A stretch of 64,000 nucleotides of DNA, taken from Agaricus subrufescens (Eukaryota > Basidiomycota > Agaricomycetes > Agaricales > Agaricaceae). This document shows positions 23,425-36,149 of the stretch, one piece after another. The position numbers were made by a program, and so were the translations under genes. The notes below the pieces were generated by a model. That model saw only the letters and a program-made list of their open reading frames with translations, did no database searches and was not told where the DNA came from. How positions within the stretch are numbered: the stretch's first letter is position 1; the number at the start of each line of letters is the position of its first letter. Where the stretch lies: positions 1,426,001 to 1,490,000 of the forward strand of contig CM057061.1 of NCBI GenBank assembly GCA_029945375.1, written 5' to 3'.

Positions 23425-24805
23425 TGGTCTTAACTTAAGACCTGGACAATGATTTTATTACTACTCACCTTTGAACGATGTCATGACTTACTGTGTTCAT
23501 ATTGACGATCTCCATACTGCGGACATTGTATTCTTCATAATTGTACTATGGCTGTCCCTCTGCTCAATGGACTTACATCAAGGACTTCATAGTCAGTAGT
23601 TTAAACCAACAATCGTATTATGTACACTGCCTGTACTTAGGAATATCAGTCTAACTTTTTCTTCAAAATGTCCACCAACGCCTCTATGGCAAAGTTCACG
23701 TCGTCTATGGTTCCACGAAGGGCTACTAAGATAAGAGTGACTGCAGCACTGGTAACACTACACAAAACACAAACTTGAAGGAGAGATGCAGATGCCGCAT
23801 TTGGTCACCCACACCAATAAACCCAAGGCAATGCTTATTTCAGATCTCCACTCCGGCAACCGTATCATTCTACTTGATTTATGGAAGATTTTAAGCGTTT
23901 TTATATGTTTGTTTATGTCAGAGTGAAAGAATGAGTACCAAAATGATGAAGCAGGCGACTTCTGTGTATCAGACAATCACCGACTTGATAGAGAATTATT
24001 ATGATATTTCTCCCTTGAGTAGTATATGTACCATATGCGTATATATACTTGCTGGGTGATAAAAGAGTATTTAAGCATGCATTCATCAGGAAGGATGTCA
24101 TACTAGAGGGCGCTCTGTGGATTTGGCATTCCAATGTCTAATCGCATGGTTGTTAGTACCTCGTGAGGCTGGATGGCTCTAGAGGCAAAAACGAAGTCGA
24201 ACGGTCTGGGAATAGAAAATTGCTACAAAAAAGAACAGCAGTAGAGTAAGCCCACAAGTTGGCAGGGTGGGACGATATAATGAATGTAGGTAGCCGATCA
24301 GTATCTGAATTAATGTCGAAAAAATGAGAGAGAAAAGTTGAGTCTACAGTCTTATTCCAGAGCGAAAATCTCGGCAAGCGCACCATCCTCAAGGATATCT
24401 GTAAGGATTGTCCCTCAACACCCCGTGTGAATCAGAACCATGCTTGTGACTACAATCAAAATACCCGGGGAGCCGTAAGGGTTGTTTTCGCTCATACGAT
24501 TGTGCAAAGGGAGCCCACAGCCGTGGGGATTGGAGAGTGCTGTCTTAACTTCCCACCAGCGGACACAGGTCGGTACAATATCCACAAGCGCGTCTTGCTT
24601 GCCGATTCAGGACAGTCAAGTTGAGAGCGAAGTAATTCATGTGTATTTCCAACAGATTTGAGGCGAGCGTAGTTGGCGACGAGGACCCGGTTCCCAGAAA
24701 ATACCTCATTGCCTTTCAATGCATCAATGTCACAAATAACACTCATGTTATCTCTCAAATGAAGTGGGCTCGTCCGCTAATCACTGCTTAGAGCGTTTCC
24801 GGGTC
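23425..24805. other. Decayed sequence between Kre9-like genes 1 and 2
   Basis: No intact gene. Around 23940-23985 a short piece resembles the minus-strand NLR exon 6 region (CAGACAATCACCGACTTGAT). Two minus- and plus-strand frames near 24430-24760 are open, but their counterparts in unit 2 do not support coding. Confidence 0.45.
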
Positions 24806-25635
24806 ATTCGTCGATCACAGCACACCCGCGGTGAGGCTATCCATTGCTTTCTTCGCGTTCTCGATACTCCGCAACATGAACACGGCTTGGGTCGGACCTT
24901 TGAAGCCGGTTGATGTATGTATGTGTCCAGCGGGATGTCATGGCCGCAAACAAACAAATCAGTCACTAAGCCGGACGTCGCCGGAAGATTTGTCAGCGCT
25001 TCTACACGGATGCAACCTCTTTCCGAACGCTTGAAGGTCGATGCTGGGTCGATGTATAGAGCCTCGTGCGTAGGAGCGAAGATAAAGCATCATTCGGAGG
25101 TATGAGCTGACCTCAGTCGGTAGCTATATGCGTTTATCTCGGGACCTGTGATTGACGAATTATTACTACTCTTGACCATTCTTCAGATTATCCGATTACG
25201 GGGAGGTAATCCCGCCTTGCGAAACTGCGAAGTGGTGGTTCGCAAGTACAAGCGTCAGGAAAGATCAGGAGACTAGGAAATATACAAGCAAGTGGGAGCG
25301 AGTGCCCAAAGACAGCCCAAAAGTAGCACCGAATCCGGTGCAGCTGACGTGATGACTTCGTTAGCTCCGGCTTTGCCGACCGCGCCAGTGAGCTTCATCA
25401 AATTTTTTTGGCTGTTCTGACATTGTTTCATAGGAGAGGACTCGCCGAACATACTGGTTTATTCCAGATTTTGACCCTTCCAGTTCTTGCCGGAGACTCC
25501 GTCAACTTCTGAGCCCGTCCTCTGAATTCCCCGATTCCGCAGACTAACAAATTTACTGTGAGATGACTCTGCTCCGGAGATCGATTAAATCTCGGCTGAG
25601 CACTTACCTGTGCAACCACAAACGTCAAGAATGCG

Positions 25636-25642
25636 TATATAA
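25636..25642 (+). promoter_or_regulatory. TATA box of Kre9-like gene 2
   Basis: TATATAA, 84 bases before the ATG at 25726, in the same context as in the other two units (TATAAAA there). Confidence 0.55.
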
Positions 25643-25725
25643 CCACCTACGAATGTTAACAGTCTTCCCCATCCCATCCTCAACACCAGTCTTCTACAGC
25701 CTCATACAACCACCTCTAAACAACA

Positions 25726-26257
25726 ATGAAGGTCACAAGCAGCATCTCCTCCATCTTCACCGCCGTCGCTATCCTTGGTTCTTTCGCCGTTCAGGCAGCC
25801 CCTGCTGTCGAGGTGACAGCACGCGATGTCTACGTCCCCCACATTACATCACCTGTAGCTGGTGATGTCTGGACCAGTCGCACAATGGCTCAGGTTACCT
25901 GGGACACCTCAGATGCTCCCAAACAAATCACGAACAAGATAGGATGGGTGATGTTGAGGAACAGCAACCGCGCAACTCCTGGTAGGCATCCTCCACTTCT
26001 TCCATTGCCCTGATACAATGTTGACGACTTGGTTTTGTGATGACATGTAGTTGTTCTAGCTGACAAGTTCGATATCTTGGATGGTCAAGTCAGCTTCGAG
26101 GTGCCTCTAGTGATCACAGGCGATGAGTACTCTATCACCCGTGAGTATCCAGTCTTGATTATTATTACTTTCCTACTGAAAGCTCACGAAAACTTTAGTG
26201 TTCGGTGACTCTGGCAACTGGTCCTCCAACTTCACCATTAAAGGCCATGACATCTGA
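25726..26257 (+). CDS. Small secreted Kre9/Knh1-like protein, copy 2
   Basis: Exons 25726-25981, 26051-26140 and 26199-26257, giving 134 residues, the same length and splice phases as copy 1. The only clear change in the first exon product is Thr to Met in SRTMAQ. Signal peptide, ITSPVAGDVW core and LFGDSGNWSSNFTI end are unchanged. Strong conservation against diverged flanks suggests that the protein is maintained by selection or homogenised by gene conversion. Confidence 0.85.
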
Positions 26258-26627
26258 TGAGCTTAACGCATGACCTTGTTTCTGGACAATGAATGAATTA
26301 CTCACTATTGAATGATGTCATGATTCACTGTGTTCATATTGACGATCGCTATGCTGCGGACATTGTATTCTTCATAATTGTACTATGCTTCTGTGCAATG
26401 GACTTAAACAAAGGACTTCATAGTCAGTAGTTTAGTATACAAACAATCGTATTATGTACAATTCCTGTAGTAATGAACACAAGTTTAAGCTTTCGCAAAA
26501 AAATCAACCGAGTGTCGATAGTACTGTTCAAAACTCGTAAGCCCGCATAGAATTATAACTTGACCCAGGAAATGAGACATCCTATCACCTGCATTGAGAA
26601 ACTCGATCAGAGTCGCCAGACTATACC

Positions 26628-27045
26628 TGTCTTATCCCCACCTTGGCACTCGTTTCATTCCACTTGATTTCTCGAAGATAAAGTGCACAATCGGATTTTT
26701 GTGCTTCAGAGGGCTCCTGATCACAGCGGAGCGAAAAACCCTTATCACCATGTGAGGTAGGTCCCTTGGTTATTCAGACAATCACCGACTTTACTCTATC
26801 CCTGATGAAAAAGTATTCCCGGATCCATTCATAAGTTTCTATGTACTGGCCTACATGTCTGAGAGAGAGTATAGTTTGTTTGGTAGTTCCGTTACTCTAA
26901 CAGTTGGTGGTCGGGGCAGCACGACGGTTCTACTCGCATAACCGAAGTAGAAGGGTCCTAAGCATAGACGACTACTAGAGCAAAAGATAAGAGTGAAATA
27001 CGCTTACAAGCTGGCACAGTTGAGCGAGGTAAACAAGGTTTACAA
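26628..27045 (-). pseudogene. NLR tail remnant in unit 2
   Basis: On the minus strand this matches the last exons of NLR4. The exon 6 part (about 26628-26838) reads like REYFFI then KSVIV followed by TGA where NLR4 has Trp, then FSLRCDQEPSEAQ. Pieces of exon 5 and exon 4 follow up to about 27045. No NACHT part is present. Confidence 0.7.
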
Positions 27046-27845
27046 CCGGCTTCTGTGTTCCAGACAGTCACCGACTTGATGCAGAATTCTTATGATATTC
27101 CGACACCGATTACTAGTATATGAACTGTAAGCACATACACTTGTTGGGCGATAAAAGAATAATCTAGAATGCATTCATCAGGGAGAGTAGAGTGTCATAC
27201 TAACAAGCATTTGGAATACAACGAGACGCCGTGTGGGCAAGCAGACACTTCTGAGGGGGCGCACAGCGGATTTGACATTCCAATGTCTAATCGCATCAAA
27301 ATTGGTACCTCGTGAGGCTGGATGGCTCTAGAAGCCAGAACGAAGTCGAAAGGTCTGACTCAATATAAAATTGTTACAAAAAAAGAACGGCACTAGAGGA
27401 AACCTTCAGCAGGCGCACCGTCCTCAAGGATATCTGTATAGGTTATCCCTCAACACCCAGTGTAGCTCAGGAAAAAAGAACCATGTTTGTGACTATAATC
27501 AAAATTCTGCCCTCGGAGCCATAAGGGTTGTTTTCGCTGGTAATGTTTTGCAAAGAAAACTCAACACGGCGGGGATTGAAGACCGTTGTATTAACTTCCC
27601 ACCAGTGGACACATGACGGCAAAATAACTACAAGCGTGTCTTGCTTGCCGATTCAGAACAGTCAAATTGAGATCGAAGTAATTCATGTGTATTCCCAACA
27701 GATTCGAAGCAAGCATAGCTGGCGACGAGGACGCGGTCCCCAGAAATTACCTCAGTACCTCTCAGTACATCAGTATTAGAATTAACACTCATGTTATTTC
27801 TCCAATGAAGTGTAATCGTTCGCTAATCACTGTGTTCTATTGCTT
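27046..27845. other. Decayed sequence shared with unit 1
   Basis: Matches about 23950-24700 of unit 1 in patches (for example TGGATGGCTCTAGA). No gene is supported. Confidence 0.4.
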
Positions 27846-28650
27846 AGAGTATTTCCGAGTCATTCGTCGATCATTCACACCTGCGGTGAGGCTATCCATT
27901 ACTTTCTACGCGTTTTTGATACTCCGTGACTTGAACACGGCTTGAGTCGGACCTTTGAAGCCGGTTGATGTATCATTGTAATGATGTATCCAGCGGGATG
28001 TTATGACCGCAGAGTAATAAACGCAGTCAATAGGCCGGAGCTCGCCGGTAGATTTGTCAGCGCTTCAACACCTTGGTCAGATGCAACCTCTTGAAAGTCA
28101 ATGTATGAAGTCTTTTGACAGGAGCGAAAATAGAGCATCGTTCGGAGGTACGAGCTGACCTCAGTAGCTATACGCATTTATCTCGGGACCTACGATTGAC
28201 GAATTATCAGATTATCCGATTACGGGGAGGTTATCCCGCCTTACGAAACTGCGAGGTGGTGGTTCCCAAGCACAAGCACCAGGAAGCACCTAGAAACTGG
28301 GAAATACGCAAGCAGGCAGGAGCAAGGGCCCGAACACAGCCCAAAAGCAGCCCCGAATCCGGTGCAGCTGACGTGATGCCATCGGTCTTGCCGACTGTGC
28401 CGGTGAGCTCCATCAAGATTTCCTGGCTGTTCTAACCTTGTTTCATAGGAGAGGACTCGCCGAACATGTTGACTTACTCCAGACCTCGACCCTTCCAGTC
28501 ATTGCCGGAGACTCAGTCAACATTGGAGCCCGCTCTTTCGATTTCCCGATTCCGCAGACTGACGCATTCGTTGTGAGATGACTCTGGTCCTGGGATCGAC
28601 TAAATCTCGGCTGAGCACTTAGCTGTGCAACCACAAACGTCAAGAATGCG

Positions 28651-28657
28651 TATAAAA
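28651..28657 (+). promoter_or_regulatory. TATA box of Kre9-like gene 3
   Basis: TATAAAA, 82 bases before the ATG at 28739, the same spacing as in copy 1. Confidence 0.6.
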
Positions 28658-28738
28658 CCACCTACGAATGTTCAGTCTTCCCTATCCCATCTTCGACACC
28701 AGCCTTCTACAGCCTCATACAACCACCTCTAAACAACA

Positions 28739-29266
28739 ATGAAGGTCACAAGCAGCATCTCCTCCATCTTCACCGCCGTCGCTATTCTCGGTTCTTTCGT
28801 CGTCCAGGCAGCCCCCGCTGTCGAGGTGACAGCACGCGATGTCTACGTCCCCCACATTACATCGCCTGTAGCTGGTGATGTCTGGACCAGTCGTACAACG
28901 GCTCAGGTTACCTGGGACACCTCAGATGCTCCGAAACAAATCACGAACAGGATAGGATGGGTGATGTTGAGGAACAGCAACCGCGCAACTCCTGGTAGGC
29001 ATCCTTGACTTCTTCCATTACCGTGATTGAATATTGATAATTTGTTTTTGTGATGACATGTAGTTGTTCTAGCTGACAAGTTCGATATCTTGGATGGTCA
29101 AGTCAGCTTCGAGGTGCCTCTTGTCATCACAGGCGATGAGTACTCTATCACTCGTGAGTATCCAGTCTCGTTATTTTTTTCCTCCTGAAAGTTGACGATA
29201 ACTTTAGTGTTCGGTGACTCTGGAAACTGGTCCTCCAACTTCACCATCAAAGGCCATGACATCTGA
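28739..29266 (+). CDS. Small secreted Kre9/Knh1-like protein, copy 3
   Basis: Exons 28739-28994, 29064-29153 and 29208-29266; 134 residues. Differences from copy 1 include Ala to Val in the signal peptide (GSFVVQA) and Lys to Arg in ITNRIGW. Domain motifs are intact. Its upstream region is nearly identical to that of copy 1, whereas its introns and 3' flank resemble copy 2. The gene converges on NLR4 (minus strand) about 370 bases downstream. Confidence 0.85.
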
Positions 29267-29635
29267 TGAGCCTAACGCATAACCTGGTTTCTGGACAATG
29301 AATGGATTACTCGCTATTGAACGATGCCACGATTTATTGTGTTTATGTTGACGATCGCTATGCTGTGGACATTGTATTCTTCATAATTGTACTATGGCTC
29401 TGCACAATGGACTTAATCAAAGGACTTCATAGTCAGTAGTTTATACAAACAATCGTATCATGTACAATTCCTGTAGTAATGAACACAAGTTTAAAATTTC
29501 GTAAAAGAAAATCAACCAGAGTGTCGATAGTACTGTTCGACACTCGTAAGCCCCCATAAAAATACAACTCGACCCAAGAAATGATACATCCTATCACCTG
29601 CAGTAAGAAGCTCAATCAGAGCCACGAGGCTATAC

Positions 29636-32029
29636 TTATCTCATCTCCACCTTGGCCCTTGCTTCATCCCACTCGATTCTTCGAAGATAATATGCATAAT
29701 CAGATATTTGCGCTTCAGAGGGCTCCTGATCACAGCGGAGCGAAAACTCATTATCAACATGTGAGGTAGGTGACTCGGTTATCCAGACAATCACCGACTT
29801 TACTCCATTCCCGATGAAAAAGTATTCCCGGATCCATTCGCGACATTCTTCGTACTAGTAGAAATGTAGTTTATTATTATTATTATTATTTATTATAAAA
29901 CGTCTGTGAAAAGGCTTACACGTCTAAGCGGGAATTTAGCTTGTTTGGCAACTCCATTTGCTGTCACAAGATTCAAGTACTCTAATAGTTGGTGGTCTGT
30001 GTGGCACGATGGTTCTACTCGCACAACCGAGGTCGAGGGGTCCTGAGTATAGATGACTACTAAAGAAAAAGATATGAATGGAAATACGCTCACAAGCTGG
30101 CACAGTCGAGCGAGGTAAACAATGTTTATAGCCGGCCAATATCTAAAATCAAATTTGGATAGTCGGGAGAGAAAGGCTTGATCCGCACAATTCCATCGTA
30201 GAGAGAAGGATTTGTCAAACAAACTAGTTTCTACAAACATTGTGATCGATTGGGAAATTCGCAATCTGTTTCCGGGAAATGTCCAAGTTAAACCAGGCAA
30301 AGAATTATGATGGTGACCGAACCCGAAGTGCCACCCTAAAGGCTTTCAGTGAATTTGTCGAAAATATCACTTTTTAGTCAGGCTTACCTTCGTCAGCGTG
30401 GAACTGGCTCGCATCAATTTCACACCAGCGGGCACCTGACTGTATAATATCCGCTACCGCATCTTGCTCGCCGATATAGAATTTTCCAGAACGGTTAGGA
30501 TCGAGAAGAAAGTCTTGGAATGAAGCATGGTAAAACCGTATTTGAGATTGATCAGCGTCTTCCGGCTCTGGTATACCCGTGACAGAATGAAGGCCACGCG
30601 TGGCCCCGTAGAAAGTTTGTCGGTCGAATCGAAGAAAGTTGCAGAGCGTCTGGGCTGAGCTAAGGTCGTCATCGGAATCGACACGGTCTCGATAGCACAT
30701 GTATGCTAAAATTCGCCTCGTCGTTCCATATACGTCGGTGGGTACCTTCTCAAGGATCCGGGAATATAATAGGTCAAGAACCGCAAGAGGATTCCTGGAT
30801 ACAACACCTTGGGAACGGTGCATGAAGGCCAATAAAGAGTCGAGCTGGGAAGGAGGGTTGGATTTGTCGGGGTCGCCAATAAAATTGAGACACGTCGATG
30901 CGAAAACAAAAAGTCCAGAGACGGCGTCAAGAAGCTCTTGAAGCTTGTCTGGAGGAGGCCAATCAGCAGGCGATACATCATCGTACGCATTCTGGATTTC
31001 GACAAGCCTATCCTTCACGTAACGTTCCACATCCTCTCGACACTCTGCATCGATTACGAGCTCCTCACGGCCGCATAGGAGGTTTCTGGAGAAAGTGTTC
31101 TTGAGGTGAGCCTCAGGGCGGCTGAAGATAAGCCAACGAAGTGGAAGATCTGGGTTTTGCCGAATGGCGTTGGTGATCATTTCCAGAATCTCCCGTTGGG
31201 AAGCCTCTCCTTCACACTCGTCAAGTCCATCTAGTATAATGACGACTGGTTCTCGGGGTCGAGCGAGCTGGAGGGCCATAAATGGCTCCACAATGAGCTT
31301 CCGGAACTGGACCGGGGGCGATTTACGTAGTAAAAAAGGGTTGTTGGCTAGTTGGTGCCCTATGATGGATCGGTATTCTGGGATAGTCGTCGCAAGCTGG
31401 CATACGATTGTCGGCACAACTGTTTCGGACTTGTTTCTACCGGCTGTCCGCGAGAAAAAGTAAGATGCGCCATGTCTCTGCGCTTCACCGCATGAGTCGC
31501 CGAACGATTGAGCGACTGCCGACTTTCCAGTGCCGGCGGAGCCACGAACCCACATCATTTTCCACTCATCATACTCATCGAAGAGCCATCGGGTGAGTCT
31601 CTCCCTGATCTTCACTCGTGTTTTCGCGTGGCATCTTGGTGGCGGGTGTCGCGCACTCGAGTCTAAGGCAGCATCAAGGCACGTATGGGGTTCCAGTAAC
31701 TCGAACACTATTGGGACAGTTTATATCTTGGACGAGATGAATGCGATTAGAAAGAGTACGCGCCTGCTTGGTTGCTCGAGACAACGTCATTAATATAATT
31801 GATTTTCAGATCATTGATGAAGTTACCGCCGTTGATTGTCAAATCCTGTGCGTTGGTAAAAAATTCTGAATGTCACGTTAGTGGATTGATGATAGTGATA
31901 CAGAGGAAATCGCAAGGCACCTGCACTCGTGTTCTCCTCAAGACGAGATGTTGAGGATCGAGATCGTCGCGTCAAAAGCTTGATCCACCTTTTTGTACGA
32001 TCAACGATGGAGGGAGCGGGCAACGACAT
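29636..32029 (-). CDS. NLR4: NACHT-domain STAND ATPase
   Basis: Exons on the minus strand: 31921-32029, 31764-31865, 30388-31707, 30094-30335, 29920-30042 and 29636-29854; 704 residues. The leader is MSLPAPSIVDRTKRWIKLL, shared in type with NLR5 to NLR7. Exon 2 encodes FFTNAQDLTINGGNF. The NACHT exon has Walker A GSAGTGKS, Walker B VIILDGLDECEG and LRWLIFSRPEAHL. The C-terminal region has LPGLTW, FDFRYW, EYFFIGNG (Asn where most copies have His) and WDEARAKVEM. Intron 2 uses a GC donor (GCGCGT). Decayed copies of its tail lie in the triplicated units to the left. Confidence 0.85.
29871..29896. repeat. (TTA)n microsatellite in an NLR4 intron
   Basis: About eight TTA/ATT repeats inside the intron between NLR4 exons 5 and 6 (29855-29919). 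Confidence 0.7.
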
Positions 32030-33268
32030 TAGGATTCGAGTAGCAGGGGCGATGAGGGGTGACAGAAAAGAGCTTAGGCGCTGGTGACAGCCCAGTATCA
32101 TACCGGCTGTCACAAGATGAGGTACCTCATGCCGGTTTGTAGGTTGGTTGATTTAATCATAGTCAATCTTGTCCTGTGTTCCCAAATGCGACACAATTCC
32201 CCTAAGAGTGAGGAGACTCAAGTTTGCCGTGACACAGGTTGTCCGCCTCACCATGAGAAGAGCGGTAGTACTACAAGGAGCATAAGAAGTAGCGTTCGTG
32301 GTTGACACCCAAAACGGTTGCGAAAGGGGAGTCATGGAGGATAGAACATTTGATACCGAGTCGGAGGGTGACAAAAGAGAAATGTTGTTGGCGGCGCGTC
32401 ACGCGTCTCCGTGTGACAGGCACCTGAAGTTCGCCCCGGCCCTTACGAAATCAGAGCTAATGCCAGTCTGAGTGATGAATGCTCTATACATATTTTCCGT
32501 CTGATCATGGCCGAACTCAGACGGAAAAAATGGGGGCATAGACAGTTTTATCATCTTAACGTCCGGATAGTTCAGCTTTGGGTTAGGCGATGAGAAAAAA
32601 GAAGGAACGAGCTGAGCGCAAAAAGTTATACCCTGCCAGTACACAAGTATCAAGGAACCTAGAATTTGTACCTACCCTCTCAGCTAAGGATCCCCACAAC
32701 ACCGGCGTCAATCTGAGCTTTAATGTTCCCCCGCTATCGCTACCACCTTCACGATCTTACTGCAGGGTTTACACATTTTTCAATTGTTATAATGATATAG
32801 CGGGCAACTTGTCATGGTATAAGCTTACAACACTTGTCGGTAGCAGAACACCAAAAAGAAATTCTATCAAGTTCCCTTGGATGTAGAAGATACTCAGCTA
32901 AATAAGGGGGACCGACCGGCTTACATTGATGTCAATTGATATTGGGCTTTGCAACTTGCAATCCACGATTAGGTAGCCAAGATAGCCCAACCTTTCGGAT
33001 AGATAGATGCTTAGAACGGCTTTGCTACATGCAGACATAGAGCCTAAAACTCTCTAGGTCTGGCGGAATTCCGATAACCAAACAAGAACTCTCAAACTTA
33101 TTGGAATCGTCGCAGTATTAGCAGGTCAATGATACACCAAAGATATACATGGACCGCCATTCACAAGATACAATTTTTACCAATTACCTAAGAGATCATA
33201 TCATGTAAAGCACTCAAATATGGACATCGTCACATCGCCCGTTACACCCGCCAATCTTCTGCTCAAAC
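32030..33268. other. Spacer between NLR4 and NLR5
   Basis: About 1.2 kb without a supported gene. A block near 32580-32680 (AAAAGTTATACCCTGCC and flanks) resembles 35975-36060 upstream of NLR5, so it may be an old shared promoter segment. Confidence 0.45.
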
Positions 33269-35648
33269 TCATTTCATCTCCAACTTAGCTTTCGCCTCAT
33301 CCCACTTGATTTTGCGAAGACATTTTTGATACTTGGCTATTTGCGCGTCCGACGGGTTTTCGTTGAAACGGAGTGAATGCACATCAGCGGTATGCGAACC
33401 AGGCGACTTTGTTCTCCAGACGATCACCGACTTGTCACCATGCCCAATGATAAAATATTTCCGGACCCATTTACCATCAGGTAGGTCCTAGTAGCAACTC
33501 AGAGTACAGCCACGCGTTGAGTTTAAAGGCTCACATAATTGAGGGGGAGGTCTGCTGGTTTGGTGACTCCATTCCCTATCACTAGGTTGAAATGCTCTAG
33601 AATGGTGTTGTCCTCAGGTTCTAGTGGTTCTAAGCGCACGACTGGACTTGAATTGTCCTGGACTGTGTCAGTATTATAGTTATAGGCAAGATCGGAAGGC
33701 ACGCACTAGTCGACAAAGACAAACAATGAAATAGATATCTTCCGCCTGCCAAAAGCTGAAATCAACGCCGGAGATCATAGAATAAATATTTTGATCGATG
33801 TTTCCATTGTATTGTATAATGTCATCTGTAATACCTGCGAAGCTGTACCTGAGGAAACCAGTGATCAGCCGAGACACTACAAGTTGTTGATCCTCAGTCG
33901 CCCATGTTAAACCAGGTAAATCACTATGCTGGTGATCCTCATCAAAATCCCACCCTTTAAATTCTTATAATCAACTTCTGCGCAAGGCGGAATCAAGAAG
34001 GGGCTTACCATCTTGTGTATGGAAGTTAGCTACATCAACTTCGGTCCAGTAGATCCACAGTGGTACTATACACAGCAGCGCTGTTTGCCAGTCAATAGCA
34101 AATTTTCCAGAACGGTTAGGATTGAGGATGAAATCCTGGAATGAAGCGTGATAAAATTGTATCTGGGATTCAGTGGCGTCTTCTGCTTCTGGTATATTCA
34201 TCACAGAGTGAAGTCCACGCGTTGCCTTGTAAAAAGATTGCTGATCGAGGCGAAGAAAGTTGGAGAGTGATTGAGCAGAGCGAAGTTCTTGATACCGATC
34301 GATTATACCTCGATGAGACATATATGCCAGAATTTGTCGGGTCGTTTTGAACACCGTGGGAGGGATATCCTCAAGGATTCGAGAGTACAGGAGGTCAAGG
34401 GCCGCCAACGGATTTCGTGAAACAATCCCTTGTGAACGACGTAGAAACGCTAACAGAGAGTCAAGCTGAGAGCACGGATCAGCTTGCTTGGGACTCTGGA
34501 CGAAATTTAGGCATGTCGAAGCCAAAACAAAGAGCCCAGAGACCGCGTCAAGCAGCTCCTGGAGTTTCTCTTGTAGTGGCCAATCCGTAGGTGTTATATC
34601 CTTGTATGTGGCCTTAATATCGGTAAGTCTGTCCTTAACGTATCGCTCCACATTCTCCCGACACTCGTCGTCAATAATGAGTTCGTCGCGTCCACATTCT
34701 GAGTTTCTGGAGAAAGCGTTCTTGAGGTGAGCCTCGGGACGACTAAAGATGAGCCAACGGAGCGGGAGTTCTGGGTTCATCCGGATGGCATTGGTGATCA
34801 TTTCAAGGACTTCCCGTTGAGCATTCTCCCCGTCGCACTCGTCGAGGCCATCAAGAATTATAACGATCGGCTTTATATGATGGTGACGTTGGAGGGTAGC
34901 GAACGGTTCAACGATAAGTTTTCGAAATTGGACAGGAGGAGAATTTTGTAATAAGAAGCGATCTTTAGCCAACCGGCGTTCTATGAGAGAATGATACTCC
35001 GGCACAGTTTTGGCAAGCTGGTATATGAGTGTTGGCACAACGGTTTCCAGCTTGTTCAGGCTAGCAGTTCGGGAGAAAAAGTAAGACCCTCCTAGACTCT
35101 CTTCCTCATCGCATGAGTCGGCAAATGACTGAGCGACCGCTGATTTCCCAGTGCCTGCAGATCCACGAACCCAAAGCATCTTCCAATCGACATGCTCGCT
35201 GATGAGCCATTGCCTGAGTCTCTCCCTGATCTTCAATCGCGTTTCGGGGTGACATCTTGGTGGGGGATGTCGGGCGCTGGAATCTTTTGTGGCATCAAGG
35301 CAAATATATGGTTCCAGTATCTCAAATACTGTCAGGGGTATGAGCAGTTTTCATCGAGAACGAAAAAAGGTACGCGCCTGCCTGCCTACTCGAAACGACG
35401 TTGTTTATATAGTTGATCTTCAGCTCATTGACATCGATGAGCTGAGCATCATTGAGGGTGAAGTCTCGGGCGTTGGAGAAAAATTCTAGCTTATCATGTG
35501 AGTAGATCGTCAATGGTAACAGAAATTGTACAAACGCACCGGCACCTGTTTTCTCACCCTGACGAGCCGAGGGTACCCCCGACCGGTGTTTCAGTAGCCT
35601 GATCCAATTCTTTGTACGATCAAGAATGGAGGGGGTGGGCTGCGACAT
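33269..35648 (-). CDS. NLR5: NACHT-domain STAND ATPase
   Basis: Exons: 35540-35648, 35378-35485, 34009-35328, 33707-33954, 33535-33657 and 33269-33487; 708 residues. The start MSQPTPSILDRTKNWIRLLK was chosen by alignment with the other minus-strand copies. Exon 2 encodes FFSNARDFTLNDAQL: the N-G-G of the other copies is N-D-A here. Walker A GSAGTGKS, Walker B VIILDGLDECDG and LRWLIFSRPEAHL are intact. The C-terminal region has VDFSFW in place of DFRYW, then KYFIIGHGDKSVIVW and WDEAKAKLEM. Intron 2 is GC-AG. It is nearly identical to NLR6, its tandem neighbour. Confidence 0.85.
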
Positions 35649-36149
35649 TGACAATGCAAGTGATGCGGACGAGATAGTGAGGGGAAGAGGGAAACAGCGG
35701 CGCCCGAAAACGTTCTCACAAGAGCTGTCCAACTGTCATCTCACAGCCACCGAGCTGTTACGTGACTTTGGGCATCCAGATACTGAGTAGGGTTTTGCAA
35801 GCCCTCCCACGTGTATTTTCCTTCCCTTCATAAATCACGCGCGGACAACGGAGGAGGAACGTTTTTGTGGATTTTTATCGGTACTGGCTAAATCATGCTC
35901 TCAGGGTGAGCTATTCTAACAGCGAGCAAGGCAAAAATAAGATAAATTCAGCCCCGAGCTGACGCCTTGAATCGGGCAATGAGAAACAAAAAGGTACTGA
36001 ACCGTGAGCGTAAAAACTTATGCCCTACCCAAGTATCAAGGACCGTAGAATCTGTACCATGCCCGGAATTTATCCCAATTTTATCCTGTTGTAGTATATA
36101 TACTCGAACATCTTTGTCCTTGTAGGATAGACTGCAATCCTACACTCGT

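Larger units (their letters stand above)
21930..24805. repeat. Triplicated unit 1 (Kre9-like gene unit)
   Basis: First of three head-to-tail units of about 3 kb (also 24806-27845 and 27846-about 29880). Landmarks in each: a block with CCCGCGGTGAGGCTATCCAT (the third unit has CCTGCGGTGAGG), a GGGGAG-TAATCCCGCCTT block, the Kre9-like gene, then decayed sequence. Beyond the gene, unit 1 contains a block (about 24430-24570) that repeats at about 27480-27615. Boundaries are approximate. Confidence 0.75.
24806..27845. repeat. Triplicated unit 2 (Kre9-like gene unit)
   Basis: Second unit, same order as unit 1, and containing a clearer NLR tail remnant (26628-27045). Its sequence upstream of the Kre9-like gene is the most diverged of the three. 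Confidence 0.75.
27846..29880. repeat. Triplicated unit 3, running into NLR4
   Basis: Third unit. Where units 1 and 2 hold decayed NLR tails, this one continues into the 3' end of the intact minus-strand NLR4, which suggests that the array arose by duplicating a segment that included the NLR4 tail. Confidence 0.7.

Noticed and set aside
30699..30941. Plus-strand open frames opposite the NLR4 to NLR7 NACHT exons
   Set aside because: They recur at equivalent positions in paralogs only because the sense-strand sequence is conserved.
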